A stretch of DNA of 64,000 nt from Mytilus californianus (GCF_021869535.1 NW_026262734.1:75516339-75580338), one strand, 5' to 3'. Positions 34,929-46,821 are shown, numbered from the stretch's first letter. A program made the numbers and translations. Notes: a model not told the origin generated them from the letters alone.

Positions 34929-37014
34929 TTCGTGCGTGGATGATGAATAAATGACAGGAAATTCAACTTCACCGTAATAACTATTATATTGCAGTGATAC
35001 AAATCAGTATACATGGTGGACACTTTTCTGTAAAAATTCGATTTTTCTAAGATTGGATACGAGTAGGCATTCATATTTTCCCGCAAAAACAATTACAGAG
35101 TTACCGGTCCTCGCAAAAAGTTCTCTGAGATATTCTTCCGCATGCTTTAACACAATTTTTCGGTACGTCTGCATTGATATTATCAATGATTTTTTACTTA
35201 TATATATATATCTAACTACAAAACATTTTCATATTATTAATTTATGTTGTAAACAAAAATATTTTTATCAGTATTCATTGAAGAGATGTATTTATATCAA
35301 ACGATAAGGAATGTTATTTTGCATTCGTTTATGTGCGCATATTTATCATGTTTATAGATCGGTTACAAACCCAAAACTAATTTACATAATGGAAATCTAG
35401 GCGATAGCAATACATCTGCATGACCCCAAGGTCATCGCGATGTAAAAATGAAGACTATATGTCAACTTAACAGAAATTTAAGCACATTACTTTCAGAAAA
35501 TGCATCTAGACAGGAAACAAATAGACAATTCAACAATAGACAGTGTATACTCTATGTCAGGCTTTAAATCGTCAAGTCTAGATAGGTTTCAAAGGTTATC
35601 AAAGAGACAACGAAGTGAGAACATGCAGGAACAAAACGAAAAGTAAAATCAAAGTTAACCATTTTTGTTTCATGAGGTTTTTCATTTGAGGCTGGATTAA
35701 ACCATTTCAATAGTACTTACCATCTCATTTTCTTTTCTTTTTAAAGAGTATAATATTAAAAGATATAAAGAGAGTAAAAATCGATAAAACCCTTTACACA
35801 TGCGAATATGCTTTTGAAATAATAATTTACTGAACACATTTCTAAAAGGCGGAAATTTACTCACGACGCTCAAACATTAGTCGAAAAAAAACCAGACATT
35901 ACAAAAAATATCGAAGTTAAGACAAACAAACCATCAAAACTCTACATAAAAAACTAAAGTTTATACAACTCCTATAAAACCCGGATGTAAAGTCAGGTGA
36001 TCTAAGTTCCATTCTTTTCATTCCTGAATACAACTGTTACTAGTACCAAAGCATATTGTAACTCGGTGTGATAATACAGAATTTTGCGAATATCTATATA
36101 AGAAGATAGATATAAGTATCTTCAAAATATAGATTGGGACACAAAATTTCGACGATCTATTTTGATCAATAAGATAGAAAGCCTTAAACACATGTACATG
36201 GGTATTTCAAATAATGCAGATCAACTTGTTGTCCAGTTAAAGGTCATTAACAAAAAGAATAATTGTAAGTGTTTATTATTTGTTACTTTATTTGAATCTT
36301 CTTATGTGTGATTAATTTACTCAAATGTGTTAATATATCAAGTCTTTATGAAATATCACATAAAATGAAATTCCAAATACGTCTTTTTATCTTGTGATGA
36401 TAATGACGTCGCTGAAAAGGTGAATTTTTGTGATAAAATTGATCTCACTGAAAAGGTGATATCTTCGTTAAATAAAAGTTAAATAAAAGTCATTACGTAT
36501 TATAAAAAAAAATTAAATGTCATCTAAATCCATAGAAATTAGTATCATTATGATTATGATGTCAGCACCTGCAACTTTGTCTATTTTGTCTATTATTATT
36601 GTTACAGTAATTGACCATACTATGTTTGAATATAATTAGATTCTTAGCTTATAAGTATCTTTATATTTTACAGGGATTATTTCTTTAAATCGATCGTCTG
36701 AAATAAAAGTACAGTATCCTACATAGTATCAATCTGTTACCTGAAAAATCGGGCTTTTCCAATGGCTCTCATGAAGGGACACGTGATAGCCTGCTTTTGT
36801 AGCTATTTTTAGAGTTAACGTTAGATAGTTAGGTTTTTAGTAATATTTAGTAATTAATGAGCTAATAATTTAATTTTATTCAAACATATTGATATCAATT
36901 ACTGAATATATTAAAACGACGAAATAGACAAAGTCGTTGGATATCATACTGACAAATAAAATGATAAAAATAAACAGCAGTCAACACATATACCTCAACC
37001 CGGGCACTAATTCA
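34929..37014. other. Anonymous AT-rich DNA
   Basis: A 60-codon minus-strand frame at 35004-35186 (contains HAEEYLRELFARTGNSVIVF) has somewhat gene-like composition but no identified family or splice context. At 36409-36470 'CTGAAAAGGTGA' occurs twice; a similar block 'AATGACGTCCATAAAAAGGTGATATC' style sequence is at 42049-42075. Confidence 0.4.
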
Positions 37015-37190
37015 TTTAATGACTCTGAGGCAGTTGCGCTCGACTCCAATCTAAATTGACAATAATTGTCAGTTTTTCTGTCGAAGGTCGGTGCTTCTCT
37101 CCTGGCACTCCGGCTTCCTCCACTAATAAAAACTAACCGCCACGAAATAGCCAATAGTGCTGAAAGTGGCGTTAAACACAATTAATCAAT
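37015..37190 (+). mobile_element. SINE, 5'-truncated
   Basis: Same family as 57793-58035 but on the plus strand: 'TTGCGCTCGACTCCAAT', 'TGTCGAAGGTCGGTG', 'GGCACTCCGGCTTCCTCCAC', 'AATAAAAACTAACCGCCACG', 'GTGGCGTTAAACA', then an AATC-rich tail. The tRNA head with its A-box is missing. Confidence 0.8.
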
Positions 37191-37606
37191 AATGACTCTG
37201 ACTTTTGAGCAGTGTCGGTCTTTTTTGTTTATGGTGAGATTGGTTTGCGGATACAACAGTTGATATTTTTGTAAAATTAATGATTGGTCAAAACAGTGAA
37301 ATATTCAACTTCCGTTTTGCAGTAATGATTGCAAGGCACATTTTCTCATTTAATTCGTTAAAAAATGTTTCTACCTATAAACTATGCGGTACTAAACGTA
37401 TATCATTGCGCCAATAATAATGTTATTACATATGTCCAATATACATGTATTGTTACAATTTCAATGCAAATGGTGGAAATGCATACAGTCACGCTCTATG
37501 TATAAAGATCATGAAGCACAATACCAGTAAACATAACAGTTACGAGCATTGAAACCAAAACGAATTATAATATAGTACAGCCTAAATCATTAGTCACATA
37601 GTTCAT
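37191..37606. other. Anonymous AT-rich DNA
   Basis: No supported feature. Confidence 0.5.
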
Positions 37607-37732
37607 GGAAAAAGTAAATAACAAAAATACCGAACTCCAATGACAATTCAAAACGGAAAGTTCCTTATCAATTGGCAAAATCAAAAGCTCAAACACATCA
37701 AACGAATGGAAACCAACTGTCATATACCAGTT
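37607..37732 (+). repeat. M2 dispersed repeat, partial
   Basis: 'AAAAATACCGAACTCCAATG', 'CAAAACGGAAAGTTCCTTAT', 'AAACACATCAAACGAATGGA' and 'CAACTGTCATATACCAG' occur in the order of the longer copies at 42869 and 62449. Confidence 0.8.
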
Positions 37733-37924
37733 GCGTTGAGAGGGTAAGCGTCTCCTGCTGTCACGGATTTCCCACTATTCATGATCTATGTGACTAATAT
37801 CACTAACGTTACATATTGTTTACTTAACTCCTTGGTACACGTAACATTGCATCGTGCTCAACAAGTCACTACAGATCAATACAATTTATGTGAAACACGC
37901 GCCTTTTCAATCAAACCGAAGTAC

Positions 37925-38226
37925 TGACCACAACCTTAACGATACCTGATATGCATGATTCGACCGTCATGCGAATCCACATTCAGCCAAATTCCAAAAT
38001 AAGAAATAGAACGCAATCGCGAAATTTACAGATCAGACGGCTATACTGGTACATGTATATAAAGATCCAATACCGCGATTACATGCCGATAGTGTATTGA
38101 GACAGACACATTGTATCGGTCAACCAACTTGTGATGGTGACATACTGTTAAACTTGTGCAGGGTTGATATGAGTCGATCTTTCCCATACAACTGTAGGGG
38201 CAGATTTTCTGTAAGGAGCAAATATG
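37925..38226 (-). pseudogene. RT pseudogene, C-terminal fragment
   Basis: The minus strand from 38226 carries 'TTGCTCCTTACAGAAAATCT', a sequence coding for LISTLHKF, and 'CACCATCACAAGTTGGTTGA', the same segment as LLLTQQLL ... HHELVDRYD in the 30836-31059 copy. Frames are broken. The 3' flank shares 'GAATGTGGATTCGCATG' with 31100-31150. Confidence 0.65.
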
Positions 38227-39119
38227 AGACCTTTTAACTTTTTGATGTTTTACATTTTTGCGTATCAGTTTATAGTATTTTCTTTGTGTAATTAAATAAT
38301 AAAGTACTGCTTCCTTGTTTTCTGTTATTGGGTATAATCGAACAACGGTTTGATGTGGGCGACAATGAAAAATGAGCTAACAGCAGACGTGCATTAACCA
38401 CAAGTAAACATGGCGCGGTCATAATGATTCTGCGACGATGTAGACAAGCAGTTTCATAATCTAGCAATGCTGATGGTATTAAACTGTTTCAAACTATGCG
38501 CCAATGTAATAAATAGATTTAAAGTTACTGGTACTACAGTATTAAACACTCAGTTTTTTGTTGTAATATGATCTAAAAAGTATCGGAAATATTTTCAAAT
38601 ATTCCTTTTGTACTCAAAAGACTAATTGATGAATGTAATGGCTCTACTGCATTTGTAAAGTCATAGCGTCTAATGTTGTTGGGGACTTGTAATTTATCAA
38701 AGTTTTTTTTCTTTATATATGTCAAATGTTATTTTCAAACTATACCCTTATTTTTCCTGTTGGTATTTGGCAGTGGAAAGAGGATACTGTGTATCAATTT
38801 ATAGCATGCAATCCCTGCAAGCACTCGTCTAACGAATACAAAGAAACAGCGCGTGTATGCCTTCACCACAAATGACTAAGAACGATGCAGTTAGATGTGT
38901 TGAAAATAGCGGGGTTACAAGTTACTGTCATACAAGTGGGAGGTTTAGCTAGCTATAAAACCACATGCGACACCAGCCGTATGACTCCCACAAAATAAGT
39001 TTTTAAGTTATATCAAGTGATAAGGGGTCACAAAATAGTGGAATGGTAATTGACTCTTATCGAAGCCTAAGACATCTCCAAATTGATAACCAATCGGTAA
39101 AGTAAATGTTCTAATTATA
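38227..39119. other. Anonymous DNA with a small M2 fragment
   Basis: 'GGTTTAGCTAGCTATAAAAC' at 38942-38961 is the reverse complement of the M2 segment at 43018-43040. No gene is supported. Confidence 0.5.
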
Positions 39120-39260
39120 GAAATAAGAAGATGTGGTATGATTGCCAATGAGACAACTCTCACAAGAGAACAAATAACATAGAAGTTAACAACTATAGGT
39201 CACCGTACGGCCTTCAACAATGAGCAAAACCCACATCGCATAGTCAGCTATAAAGAATAA
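39120..39260 (+). repeat. M1 dispersed repeat, first part
   Basis: 'AAGATGTGGTATGATTGCCA', 'ATGAGACAACTCTCACAAGA', 'AACTATAGGTCACCGTACGG' and 'CAACAATGAGCAAAACCCA' run in order to 'CAGCTATAAAG', where the match to the intact copy at 57336-57590 stops. It resumes at 39722. Confidence 0.85.
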
Positions 39261-39721
39261 CACCACTAATTCATAGCCCCTTGCTTTCTATGTTAAATTC
39301 TGCAACTTCAAGCATTTATAGCTATTTTGTCCTTAGTTTAAATAAAGTGGTAGTCATTTCATGTCAAAACTTTACCTTATTCTGACTTGTGCTAAAAAAA
39401 ATCAACATACCTTTAATTGCATATTAGAGCACACTGATTCCCGGAAGTTGGGTAGTACAAAAACAGGTACTTCTGATCTGAGCAACAGGGCAAATATGCC
39501 CTCCTATCTTGATTTCATATTTTTTTCAATTATTCAAAAGAAACTTTTAACAAGGGTTCTACAGTGATCCCAAGTCCTTAAGCTTTCATTTGATACCAAA
39601 ATTACCCAAATATTTTACTTATTGAAAAAGTTACAGCTATGCGTAGGAACTATTTTGTTTAAAATATGTACTACTTTCTTGTATGTTCTTTCTGTCCGGG
39701 CCGAATTAGTGATTCTATACC
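39261..39721. mobile_element. 461-bp insertion splitting an M1 copy
   Basis: Compared with the intact M1 at 57336, this segment is extra and interrupts the 'GCTATAAAAGGCC' junction. It has no recognised coding content (the 68-codon frame 39361-39567 has none), and neither terminal repeats nor a target duplication is evident. It may be an unknown element or a rearrangement. Confidence 0.5.
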
Positions 39722-39884
39722 ATAACAGGCCCCGAAATTACATATGTAAAACAAATCATACGAAAAAACTAACGTCCTGATGTATGTTCAAAATAAGGAA
39801 CGAAAAACAAATATGATATACAGCAACAAACGACAACCACTGAATTACTGGCTCCTGACTTGGAACAGGCACATACAGAATACC
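39722..39884 (+). repeat. M1 dispersed repeat, second part
   Basis: 'AGGCCCCGAAATTACATATG', 'ACAGCAACAAACGACAACCA', 'CTCCTGACTTGGAACAGGCA' continue the M1 order. Confidence 0.8.
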
Positions 39885-40009
39885 CTGAAATTTGATCGAC
39901 TGCGGAAATTTTATTTCTTTTATGACAAAGGATAGACGAGAATGTTACCGATTTAAACTAGACAGACATTGAAAAATTAAAAAGAACAAAGAACAACACT
40001 TAAAAATAA

Positions 40010-40128
40010 AGCAAGAGCAACACTAACCTCTTTCAAACAAAACTAGGAGTGATCTCAGGTGCTCCGGAAGGGTAAGCAGATCCTGCTCCACCTGTGGTAC
40101 CCGTCGTGTTGTTCATGCAAGTACAAAC
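40010..40128 (-). repeat. RT element 3' untranslated fragment
   Basis: 'GAGTGATCTCAGGTGCTCCG', 'GAAGGGTAAGCAGATCCTGC' and 'CGTCGTGTTGTTCATG' match the equivalent block near 30025-30100 within the nested minus-strand RT copy. Confidence 0.7.
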
Positions 40129-40144
40129 CCACAGTTTTCTTCGG

Positions 40145-40290
40145 AAAATGCCTGTAACACGTCAGGAATATGGCAGTTGTTTTTCATTTGTTCCGTTGAT
40201 TGATAGCTTTTGATTTTCTCAGTTTTTATGGACTTCCCCAGTTTGAATATGCCTTGGAGTTCTGTATGCTTCATATCAGTAAATAAACAT
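40145..40290 (-). repeat. M2 dispersed repeat, minus strand
   Basis: The reverse complement of 'TCAGGAATATGGCAGTTG', 'TTTTGATTTTCTC', 'TGCCTTGGAGTTCTGTATG' gives the M2 order. Moderately diverged. Confidence 0.75.
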
Positions 40291-41199
40291 ATTCTTAAAC
40301 AAATACGATTTGTATAGCAAATCTATGGAAGTCGCTGATAAATTTGTCAACAACGTGTCTAGATGTAAGGCGATTATGTATGTGTTATGAAATCTATCTA
40401 TTATTGAATTTTGATTGCTGATGTCCAGTTATGGTTGTACATTTATGTTGCGTTACGCATAATACGAAACGATAAAGAAGGAAAAACCTTTCCCTCCACT
40501 ACAAGGATTTCATCAGTTCCAACAATAAGAAGTTCGGTATACCAAACAGAAAAGAAAGGTTATGGTGAATTCATTCATGAAAAAAATCACTATATGCGAA
40601 TGAATAAAACAAAAGCGTACTAGGTACAGCGTTTTTATTGATGTTTATCCTCTCAAATTAAACAAGCAACTAAACCTCTCATATCCACTGCAAGTTCAAG
40701 ACGACCCCTAGTACCAGTTGTAAGCAGAATAATTTGATAGATGTCGATTCGGATAATTCTGTGAATAACGCAGTGATAATATCATCAAATTTGAAGTTTT
40801 TTCTGGTGTTCAAAGAAACCTAAAAATTTTTGTCATTAATTATGGTTTAGAAATTAAACTTTGATCAAATTATTGCCACGTGGTACACACTTTTTAATCA
40901 TATCTTAGAAAGAAAAAAAAAACATTATTCGTAGCATATAGTATTGTTTAAAGTTTTAAGTTGCATTATGAGAAAACAAAATCAAAAGATAAATGTACCG
41001 TCAAGAGAGTTCAAATTAATGATCGCAATCACAATTATCTGAACAAATATATCATTTTAGTTTGATGACTAAGAGAAGATATACTGAATTGTAAAAACTC
41101 ATCACAGATACCAGGCTTATAAATTGGAACACCAAACGAGCGTTCCGCCTTCATCAAACTCATTTGTGGCGCTTGAATAAAAATAATAGGAAGAAAAAA
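40291..41199. other. Anonymous AT-rich DNA, short M4-like trace
   Basis: The 70-codon frame 40411-40623 (+) is unrecognised. 'ACCAAACGAGCGTTCCGCC' with 'CATCAAACTCATTTGTGGCG' at 41130-41172 resembles part of the M4-type sequence at 50853-50905. Confidence 0.4.
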
Positions 41200-41930
41200 T
41201 CAATTTACGAAATAAAAACAACAAGAAATACAGCAACCATCTATCAAGGAAATCATGATATGAAATGCAAGCCCTGGAATATCGTGTCAACTGGGAGAAA
41301 TAGACTTAAGTAGCACGGGCTGTTGAAAAGATGCTACATAGAAATGGAAAGTTTTCAATAAAGAAGCTGAAACCATCTCTTTTGTCGAAAAGTTTGGTTT
41401 CCAACCGACCCCCATTGCCAATTTTAGATGTAAGTCAAGATATGAGACAGGCTTAACTGTATCTGTTTCATTTTCGATGGGATAGATACGTTCAACATAG
41501 TCACCAAATTTGAATTATTCAGTGAGAAGACATCGTCTATATATCGAAACGTAAAGTTAAAGGAATGCCAGTTTTTTGTCATTCTTCCTTGTGAGAAGCT
41601 TCTGTATGAAGTCCGCCTTATATGAATTACGTAACAAGTCAGCAAGTCGACTCCAGGTGCGGGATTTTCGCACTGCGCTGAAAACCCATTGGTGGCCATG
41701 GGCTGTTTTCTGCTCTTTGGTCGGGTTGTTTTCTCTTTGACACATTCCCCGTTTCCATTCTCTATTCTAAGAAATGAACACGATTTGTTCCATTGGCAAT
41801 GCCGATTGTTTGTTGAATATCACGTCCTCTAAACGTAACAAATATGTTGTCAATCAAGAATTCAAGCACATTGGTAATGTCAGGTTCAGAGGCTTGTTTA
41901 TTTAAAAAACTAACGTAGGATTTTAATTAC
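41200..41930 (-). pseudogene. RT pseudogene with intact YIDD motif, interrupted by M3
   Basis: Read from 41930 downward: VLEFLIDNIFVTF, then GRDIQQTIG, a break at the M3 insertion (41652-41768), DLL ... ADFIQKLL type sequence, and SFNFTFRYIDDVFSLNNSN at about 41510-41570 with the catalytic aspartates present. Downstream, pieces matching VSYLDLHLK and the YDKRDDF region follow in changing frames with stops. The order is that of the 29875-30835 copy. It cannot encode a functional enzyme as it stands. Confidence 0.75.
41652..41768 (+). repeat. M3 dispersed repeat inserted in RT pseudogene
   Basis: 'CCAGGTGCGGGATTTTCGCA', 'CATTGGTGGCCATGGGCTGT', 'TTTGGTCGGGTTGTTTTCTC', 'TTTGACACATTCCCCG' and 'TTTCCATTCTCTATTCT' match 56205-56342 along the whole length. 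RT homology is present on both sides. Confidence 0.85.
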
Positions 41931-42868
41931 TGAAACGATTCTTCAAGGAGGGGCTCTTGGTTTTTTTTTTGTCTTTATGCTACCTCATAAGCAGTGTTAT
42001 TCCAAACACATCTATGTATTGCAAACCTGACGTCGGTTAAAAGTAATAATGACGTCCATAAAAAGGTGATATCTACGTTTTTTTTACTCATATGGTATAT
42101 TTAATAGACACTTAAATGTCATAAAATACCGAATTAAGATTTCATAACAATGAGCAAAAATAATCAAGAGAACAAAACATGTTTTCCAATTTATACTATC
42201 GCCTGAAAGACATTTATTTTGAGATGAATTTATATTTGATTCCTTTTACAACAACACTTTTTATGATTAGATAAATCGAACATATATCGAATTCAGTAGT
42301 AATACTTGCACCTTCCTTTTCTAAATCTCAGCTCGCACGATCGGAAGATCTGTATATTTGCAAAAGAATCGTTATTTGTGTCCACATGCAAAATTTTGTA
42401 TGTGTAGTTTGGTTGTTACAGATAATAAATAGTGAAATAGATCAACATATTATAACTTCTCTGTTGTATATGTCAAATCAGTAAGCTGTATAAACATAAA
42501 TACAAAAACATAAGAAAGCATGCTCTGCAAGCATACATAAGAGGTGGAAATTGAAATTTTCATATTTCAAAGAAATTTTACATAATTGCATTTATATATG
42601 CTTTTCAAAAGTCAGCTGCCTTATTTTTCTTCTATTGTTTCAGCCATTGACAAAATTTAATTCACTATCAATTAAGTTTGCACCTTTTCAACTTCTTAAC
42701 AGCTTTCGTGAAATAAAATTCTTAACCGAAAAAACAAAAAAATAACAGATAATTGATAATTGAAATACCGATGTTATTCTAAAATGTAACAACTGGCTAC
42801 ATTTAAGATATGCATAGATTTTTATGTTCCGAAAAATGCAACTTGTCTTTTTAATAGATTTGAAAGAA
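41931..42868. other. Anonymous AT-rich DNA
   Basis: No supported gene. It contains the 'GACGTCCATAAAAAGGTGAT' block similar to 36405-36470. Confidence 0.45.
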
Positions 42869-43206
42869 AAAGTGAAATATCAAAAATACCAAATTCCAAT
42901 GAAAATTATAAAATGGCAAAATCAATAGCCCAAAAACATCAAACGAATGGAAAACAACTGTCATACTCTTGACTTGGTACAGGCATTTCCTTATGTAGAA
43001 AACGGCGGATTAAACCTGGTTTTATAGCTAGCTAAACCTCTCACTTGTATGACAGTTTCATAGAATTCCATTATATTGACAACAATATGTGAACAAAACA
43101 AACAGACATATAAGGTAAAAATGTCAAAAATTGGGGTACAGCTGTCATCATTGTGTTATAATCTTAATCACATTATAAAAACAAACAACTATGTCATAAA
43201 AGAAAA
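42869..43206 (+). repeat. M2 dispersed repeat, long copy
   Basis: About 340 bp align closely with 62449-62790, including 'ACATCAAACGAATGGAAAAC', 'GGTTTTATAGCTAGCTAAAC', 'CTCTCACTTGTATGACAGTT' and 'CCATTATATTGACAACAAT'. No open frame is conserved. Confidence 0.9.
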
Positions 43207-43416
43207 CCAAAATGGCATATAGACACTCAATAGACAAAGCACATAAGCAAAAACGAAAGCAGGAATACAAAAATGACCATAGCACATATGAATACCGAGC
43301 CACGCAAAAAGGATACTACCAAAAAATGAACAGTAAGAATTAAAAATATACAAAGACAAATAAAAAGAACACTATAACACGTAATTCAGATGATAAACGA
43401 TGTCAGTACCTAGAAT

Positions 43417-43640
43417 CTATATTGCAAGATCATCGTGTATTAATTTTGAAGTTATTACGGGATATTTATCAACAAGATCTTGGTATCTTCCGATGAACTT
43501 TTTAGAAAAAAGGACGAGACGTTCTTTGACATAACCCTGGTTCATCAACTTTCTGTGCAGACACTGGTGACGTTTTATAAAGTGTGAGTTGCAGCTGCAA
43601 GCTCTTGAATACCAAATGAGTAAATGATTATTTGTCGATT
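43417..43640 (-). pseudogene. RT C-terminal fragment, frame open over about 70 codons
   Basis: The minus strand encodes LLIWYSRAC, then HFIKRHQCLHRKLMNQGYV, KERLVLFSKKF and GRYQDLVDKY, stopping at TAG 43417-43419. This is the C-terminal thumb region of an RT related to, but distinct from, the 41200 and 44690 copies (IKRHQCLHRKL replaces RGLLLTxKL). Unlike the others it has no internal stop or frameshift in this span. The catalytic part is absent upstream. Confidence 0.65.
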
Positions 43641-44024
43641 TGTTAACAAATGAAGAAACAGAATATAAGGGACAAGTGTTTTGTCAGATATTCTTTACAT
43701 GTTTAATAACCATCAAAAACCTTATAACATTAAAACTAACGATTTGAGTAATACATGTAAACACTTAAATCAATACTGGACTTGAATACAGGTTTGGCGG
43801 AGGAGAAGTGTTATATAGGAGGAGATGTTCGTTATATATCTAACAAAAATGTTTTCCTTTATGACAATTACATTGACGTTATAATACTCTCTATGTGTAA
43901 CATGCTAAGATATATTTAGGTGACATATCTAATTTTAGGTAGTCTTAATTGCTGTATAAATGCGTCAAATATATCATTCTATTATACATTTTGAGCTCTT
44001 AGACAATAAACACCTTCTAAATAT
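43641..44024. other. Anonymous AT-rich DNA
   Basis: No supported feature. Confidence 0.5.
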
Positions 44025-44370
44025 TAAAAAAGGAGATGTGGTATGATTGCCAATGAGTCTAAAAGAAGCGGATTTAAAATTACTAGTATTCAGCTATGAA
44101 AGACCGCGAAATGACACAATGTGAATTATGAAACAATTAAAATTAACAAACCATCGGCCTGATTTATGACAAAACAATAAACGAAAAACAAATATGACAG
44201 AAAGCAGCCAACAACAACCACAACAGGCCTGAGACAGGCACATACAAGTGGAGGAGGAAGCTTCCTCCTCTCCCCAAACCGAAAACAGTTGTTTAACAGC
44301 ACAATATAAGAACAAACTATAAAAATCAGTTAGAAATGGCTTAACTCATATGATCGGTATAAAGCACAAA
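44025..44370 (+). repeat. M1 dispersed repeat with internal deletion
   Basis: 'GGAGATGTGGTATGATTGCC' is followed after 'AATGAG' by unrelated or deleted sequence, then 'AAGACCGCGAAATGACA', 'CAGCCAACAACAACCACAAC', 'GAGACAGGCACATACAAG' and a 3' extension ending 'ACAATATAAGAACAAACTAT'. A perfect 20-bp palindrome GAGGAGGAAGCTTCCTCCTC lies at 44251-44270. Confidence 0.8.
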
Positions 44371-44689
44371 AACAATTAAGATAAAGAAAAAAGATAAAGT
44401 TTCAATCTAAGGGTACTCACAGTTATTGAACGCTAGTCGTTAAATCATGTTCTCCCAGATTAAAGTTTCAATCAGTACACATACAAAACATTTAGTGCAA
44501 AAAGGTCATAATTAATCAGAGAAAAGCAATACCCTGTGCAATGACAAAAGATAAGTACATCATATCGACAGTATCTAGGATCATAAATGAATAACCATAT
44601 ATATATTAAGTTATGTTTATTCTATCAAAAACATAATTTAGTACCGATAACAATAATATTCTACTACGGTTTTAAATTATTATTTTAAG

Positions 44690-45490
44690 GATAAATCTAT
44701 CCGAAAGATCAATGAGTTTACATGGATCAAACCTAAATTTACGGGATCAATAAACATTATTACCGTCAAAATAAGAATGTGATATCCCATTTTCTATACG
44801 AATTCTACAGGAACAGCCAAACTTCACAACCAAATCTTTGTATCAACGACAGAATTTAGTAAAATTTTAACGAAATCACTGAATTAATATTTTATCAGTT
44901 ATACATGATAGATTACGTTCATCGAAATCTAAATCGTCACTACAGACACGGGCATAGCGAACGAGTGTAATTAAATTTATCAATTAAAAGTACTTTAGGC
45001 CATAAACTGTGATTCATAACACAGGAATAATTCTGCGATTAAAGGTCGCAACTGGTACTAAAAGGAAAACCTACATCCTGTCGATTGACTTCATTGCCGA
45101 AACGTACATAAATTTTGTCGAGGAGAAAATTTACAGCTTTAATCATCTCACCACAGTAAGTAAAAGGACTTCCAAAAGCGCGTAAAACATCTAAAGATGG
45201 TTAACATTCCAAAAATAATGCATTCCAATATTGGCATATGCTTTACAAAAACAAGTTCTTTAGTTTCAGTTCGGGAACTGGTTAAGAGCACATAGAGATT
45301 AGTAGTAAAACACTTACTAGAAGTTGAGATAAAACGGTATTTAACGGTTTTGTTTTGTTGTGGTTTTTTTTTAATTAAGGTATCCATTGCATAGTAAGGG
45401 AGTTTCAAAAGTTCAGAGGAGACCTTAATCTGAGATGTGGCAGTGACTGGTTGTTTACTATAAGACTCTCGGAGGAGCACATATCCCTGA
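44690..45490 (-). pseudogene. RT pseudogene, second lineage, catalytic core deleted
   Basis: The open part 45148-45480 encodes LKLPYYAMDTLIKK, CFTTNLYVLLTSS and FVKHMPILEC. In a shifted frame, FTYCGEMIKAVNFLLDKIYV, RFGNEVNRQDVG and a trace of ELFLCYESQF follow (about 45000-45150). The sequence then jumps to LVRYARVCSDDLDFDERNL (about 44900-44975) and thumb-like KDLVVKFG, so the YxDD block is missing. Motif spelling differs from the 41200 copy (VRYARVCSD, RFGNEVNRQDVG), pointing to another lineage of the same RT class. Confidence 0.65.
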
Positions 45491-45655
45491 ATGAAGAAAC
45501 ATTTATAATTTCATTCTTAAGAAAACGAGTAGTATTTAATCATACCACATATTATGCTGCCTTGTCGCCGGTACGAACATAAAACGCATTGCGAGTACTT
45601 GAAGTTTTTTTCTTCAACCTTGGTATTGGCGTATTTCTAACACGTTTTAGCTCAT

Positions 45656-46330
45656 TTGGCCTAAAAGACCATGTAAGCTTTTGTCTTCACTTGGCCTAAA
45701 AGGCCATGTAAGCTTTTGTTCTCACTTTACTTCCGTCATCATAGTCTGTCGTCCGTCCGTCCGTCGTCGTAAACTTTTTGAAAAATATCTTCTCCTACCG
45801 GGCTTTATACTACTAAACTTTACCTGACTGTTCCTTAGGGGATTCATTCTTGAAAATTGCTTTCGGGGAATTGTTCCATCATCAAACATGACTGCTGTTG
45901 CCCAAAAATAAACCTAGGGGGTATAATACAGTTTTGGGCTAATATCTCTTAAACTAAAGCAGTTAGAGAAATACTGGATAACGAAAGTAGGTCTTCTTAG
46001 CAAATTGTACGTTTTTGGCTTACATGTTAAAACTGACATAGGGCTATTATGACAAATAGGTAAATGTTATCTCCCATGGAATTTTTAGAATAATCGGACA
46101 ATTCATTTTGAAGTTGTTGATCCTGAAATGTATTTTTTCCCGCAAAATCGATGTTTTCGTCATAATCTGGAATATTATTACAGATAGTGGTAAATTTTAA
46201 ACAGGAAAAAATTTACCAGTAGAACACTGCAATAACATCTAAAGATAAGTCTACATTGTTAAAATCGTCAATTGGTCCTTTACTGGAGATATGATGATTT
46301 TTACCCTGTTCCTATCTAAAGCAATCTATC
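45656..46330 (+). mobile_element. GGCC/GTCGTC-end dispersed element, copy 1
   Basis: The start is a 35-bp direct duplication, 'TTGGCCTAAAAGACCATGTA' at 45656 and 'TTGGCCTAAAAGGCCATGTA' at 45692, each followed by 'AGCTTTTGT'. 'CGTCCGTCCGTCCGTCGTCG' and 'CTTCTCCTACCGGGC' follow. The same end, inverted, closes the element at 47395-48545. The right boundary is uncertain. Confidence 0.55.
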
Positions 46331-46821
46331 CAATTAACTCTGTGAACCTGTATCTCACTTTTCAAACTGCTAATATGTAGGAGGTTATTTTGATACACAA
46401 CATTGGTAAACAAAGGCATGCATTTGGTTCATCTTCTAACAAAAATAAGCACGGTAGGCATATATATGTAGGAAGATGTTAACTATTTTGAATTTGTGAG
46501 GTTGCGTCATAAAACATCTGGTTTCGTTTTAATAAAACATCATTTATATCTTTGCAAATTGTCGTTTTGTATGGTTACTTAATAGATGAATCTTTCAGAT
46601 GACCAACGATCGACATCATTTGATCGGTTTAACATATTTAATGTCCTGTATTTAGTATTTATTATAGTACAAATTACAAAAATATGAAAGTACAGACAAG
46701 TATACATTTGTTGTATGATATTTTACCCTATCACATATTCATGAGGGAGAAATATAAATAAAAACTATTTTTTTGTTGCGGCTGTGAATATTCCTTGTAG
46801 GACAATCTGCATCACAGCGGC
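46331..46821. other. Anonymous AT-rich DNA
   Basis: No supported feature. Confidence 0.5.

Noticed and set aside
34652-35186. 146- and 60-codon minus-strand frames
   Set aside because: The long one crosses a hairpin repeat and shows no domain. The short one (35004-35186) has gene-like composition but no other support, so it is mentioned only in the interval note.
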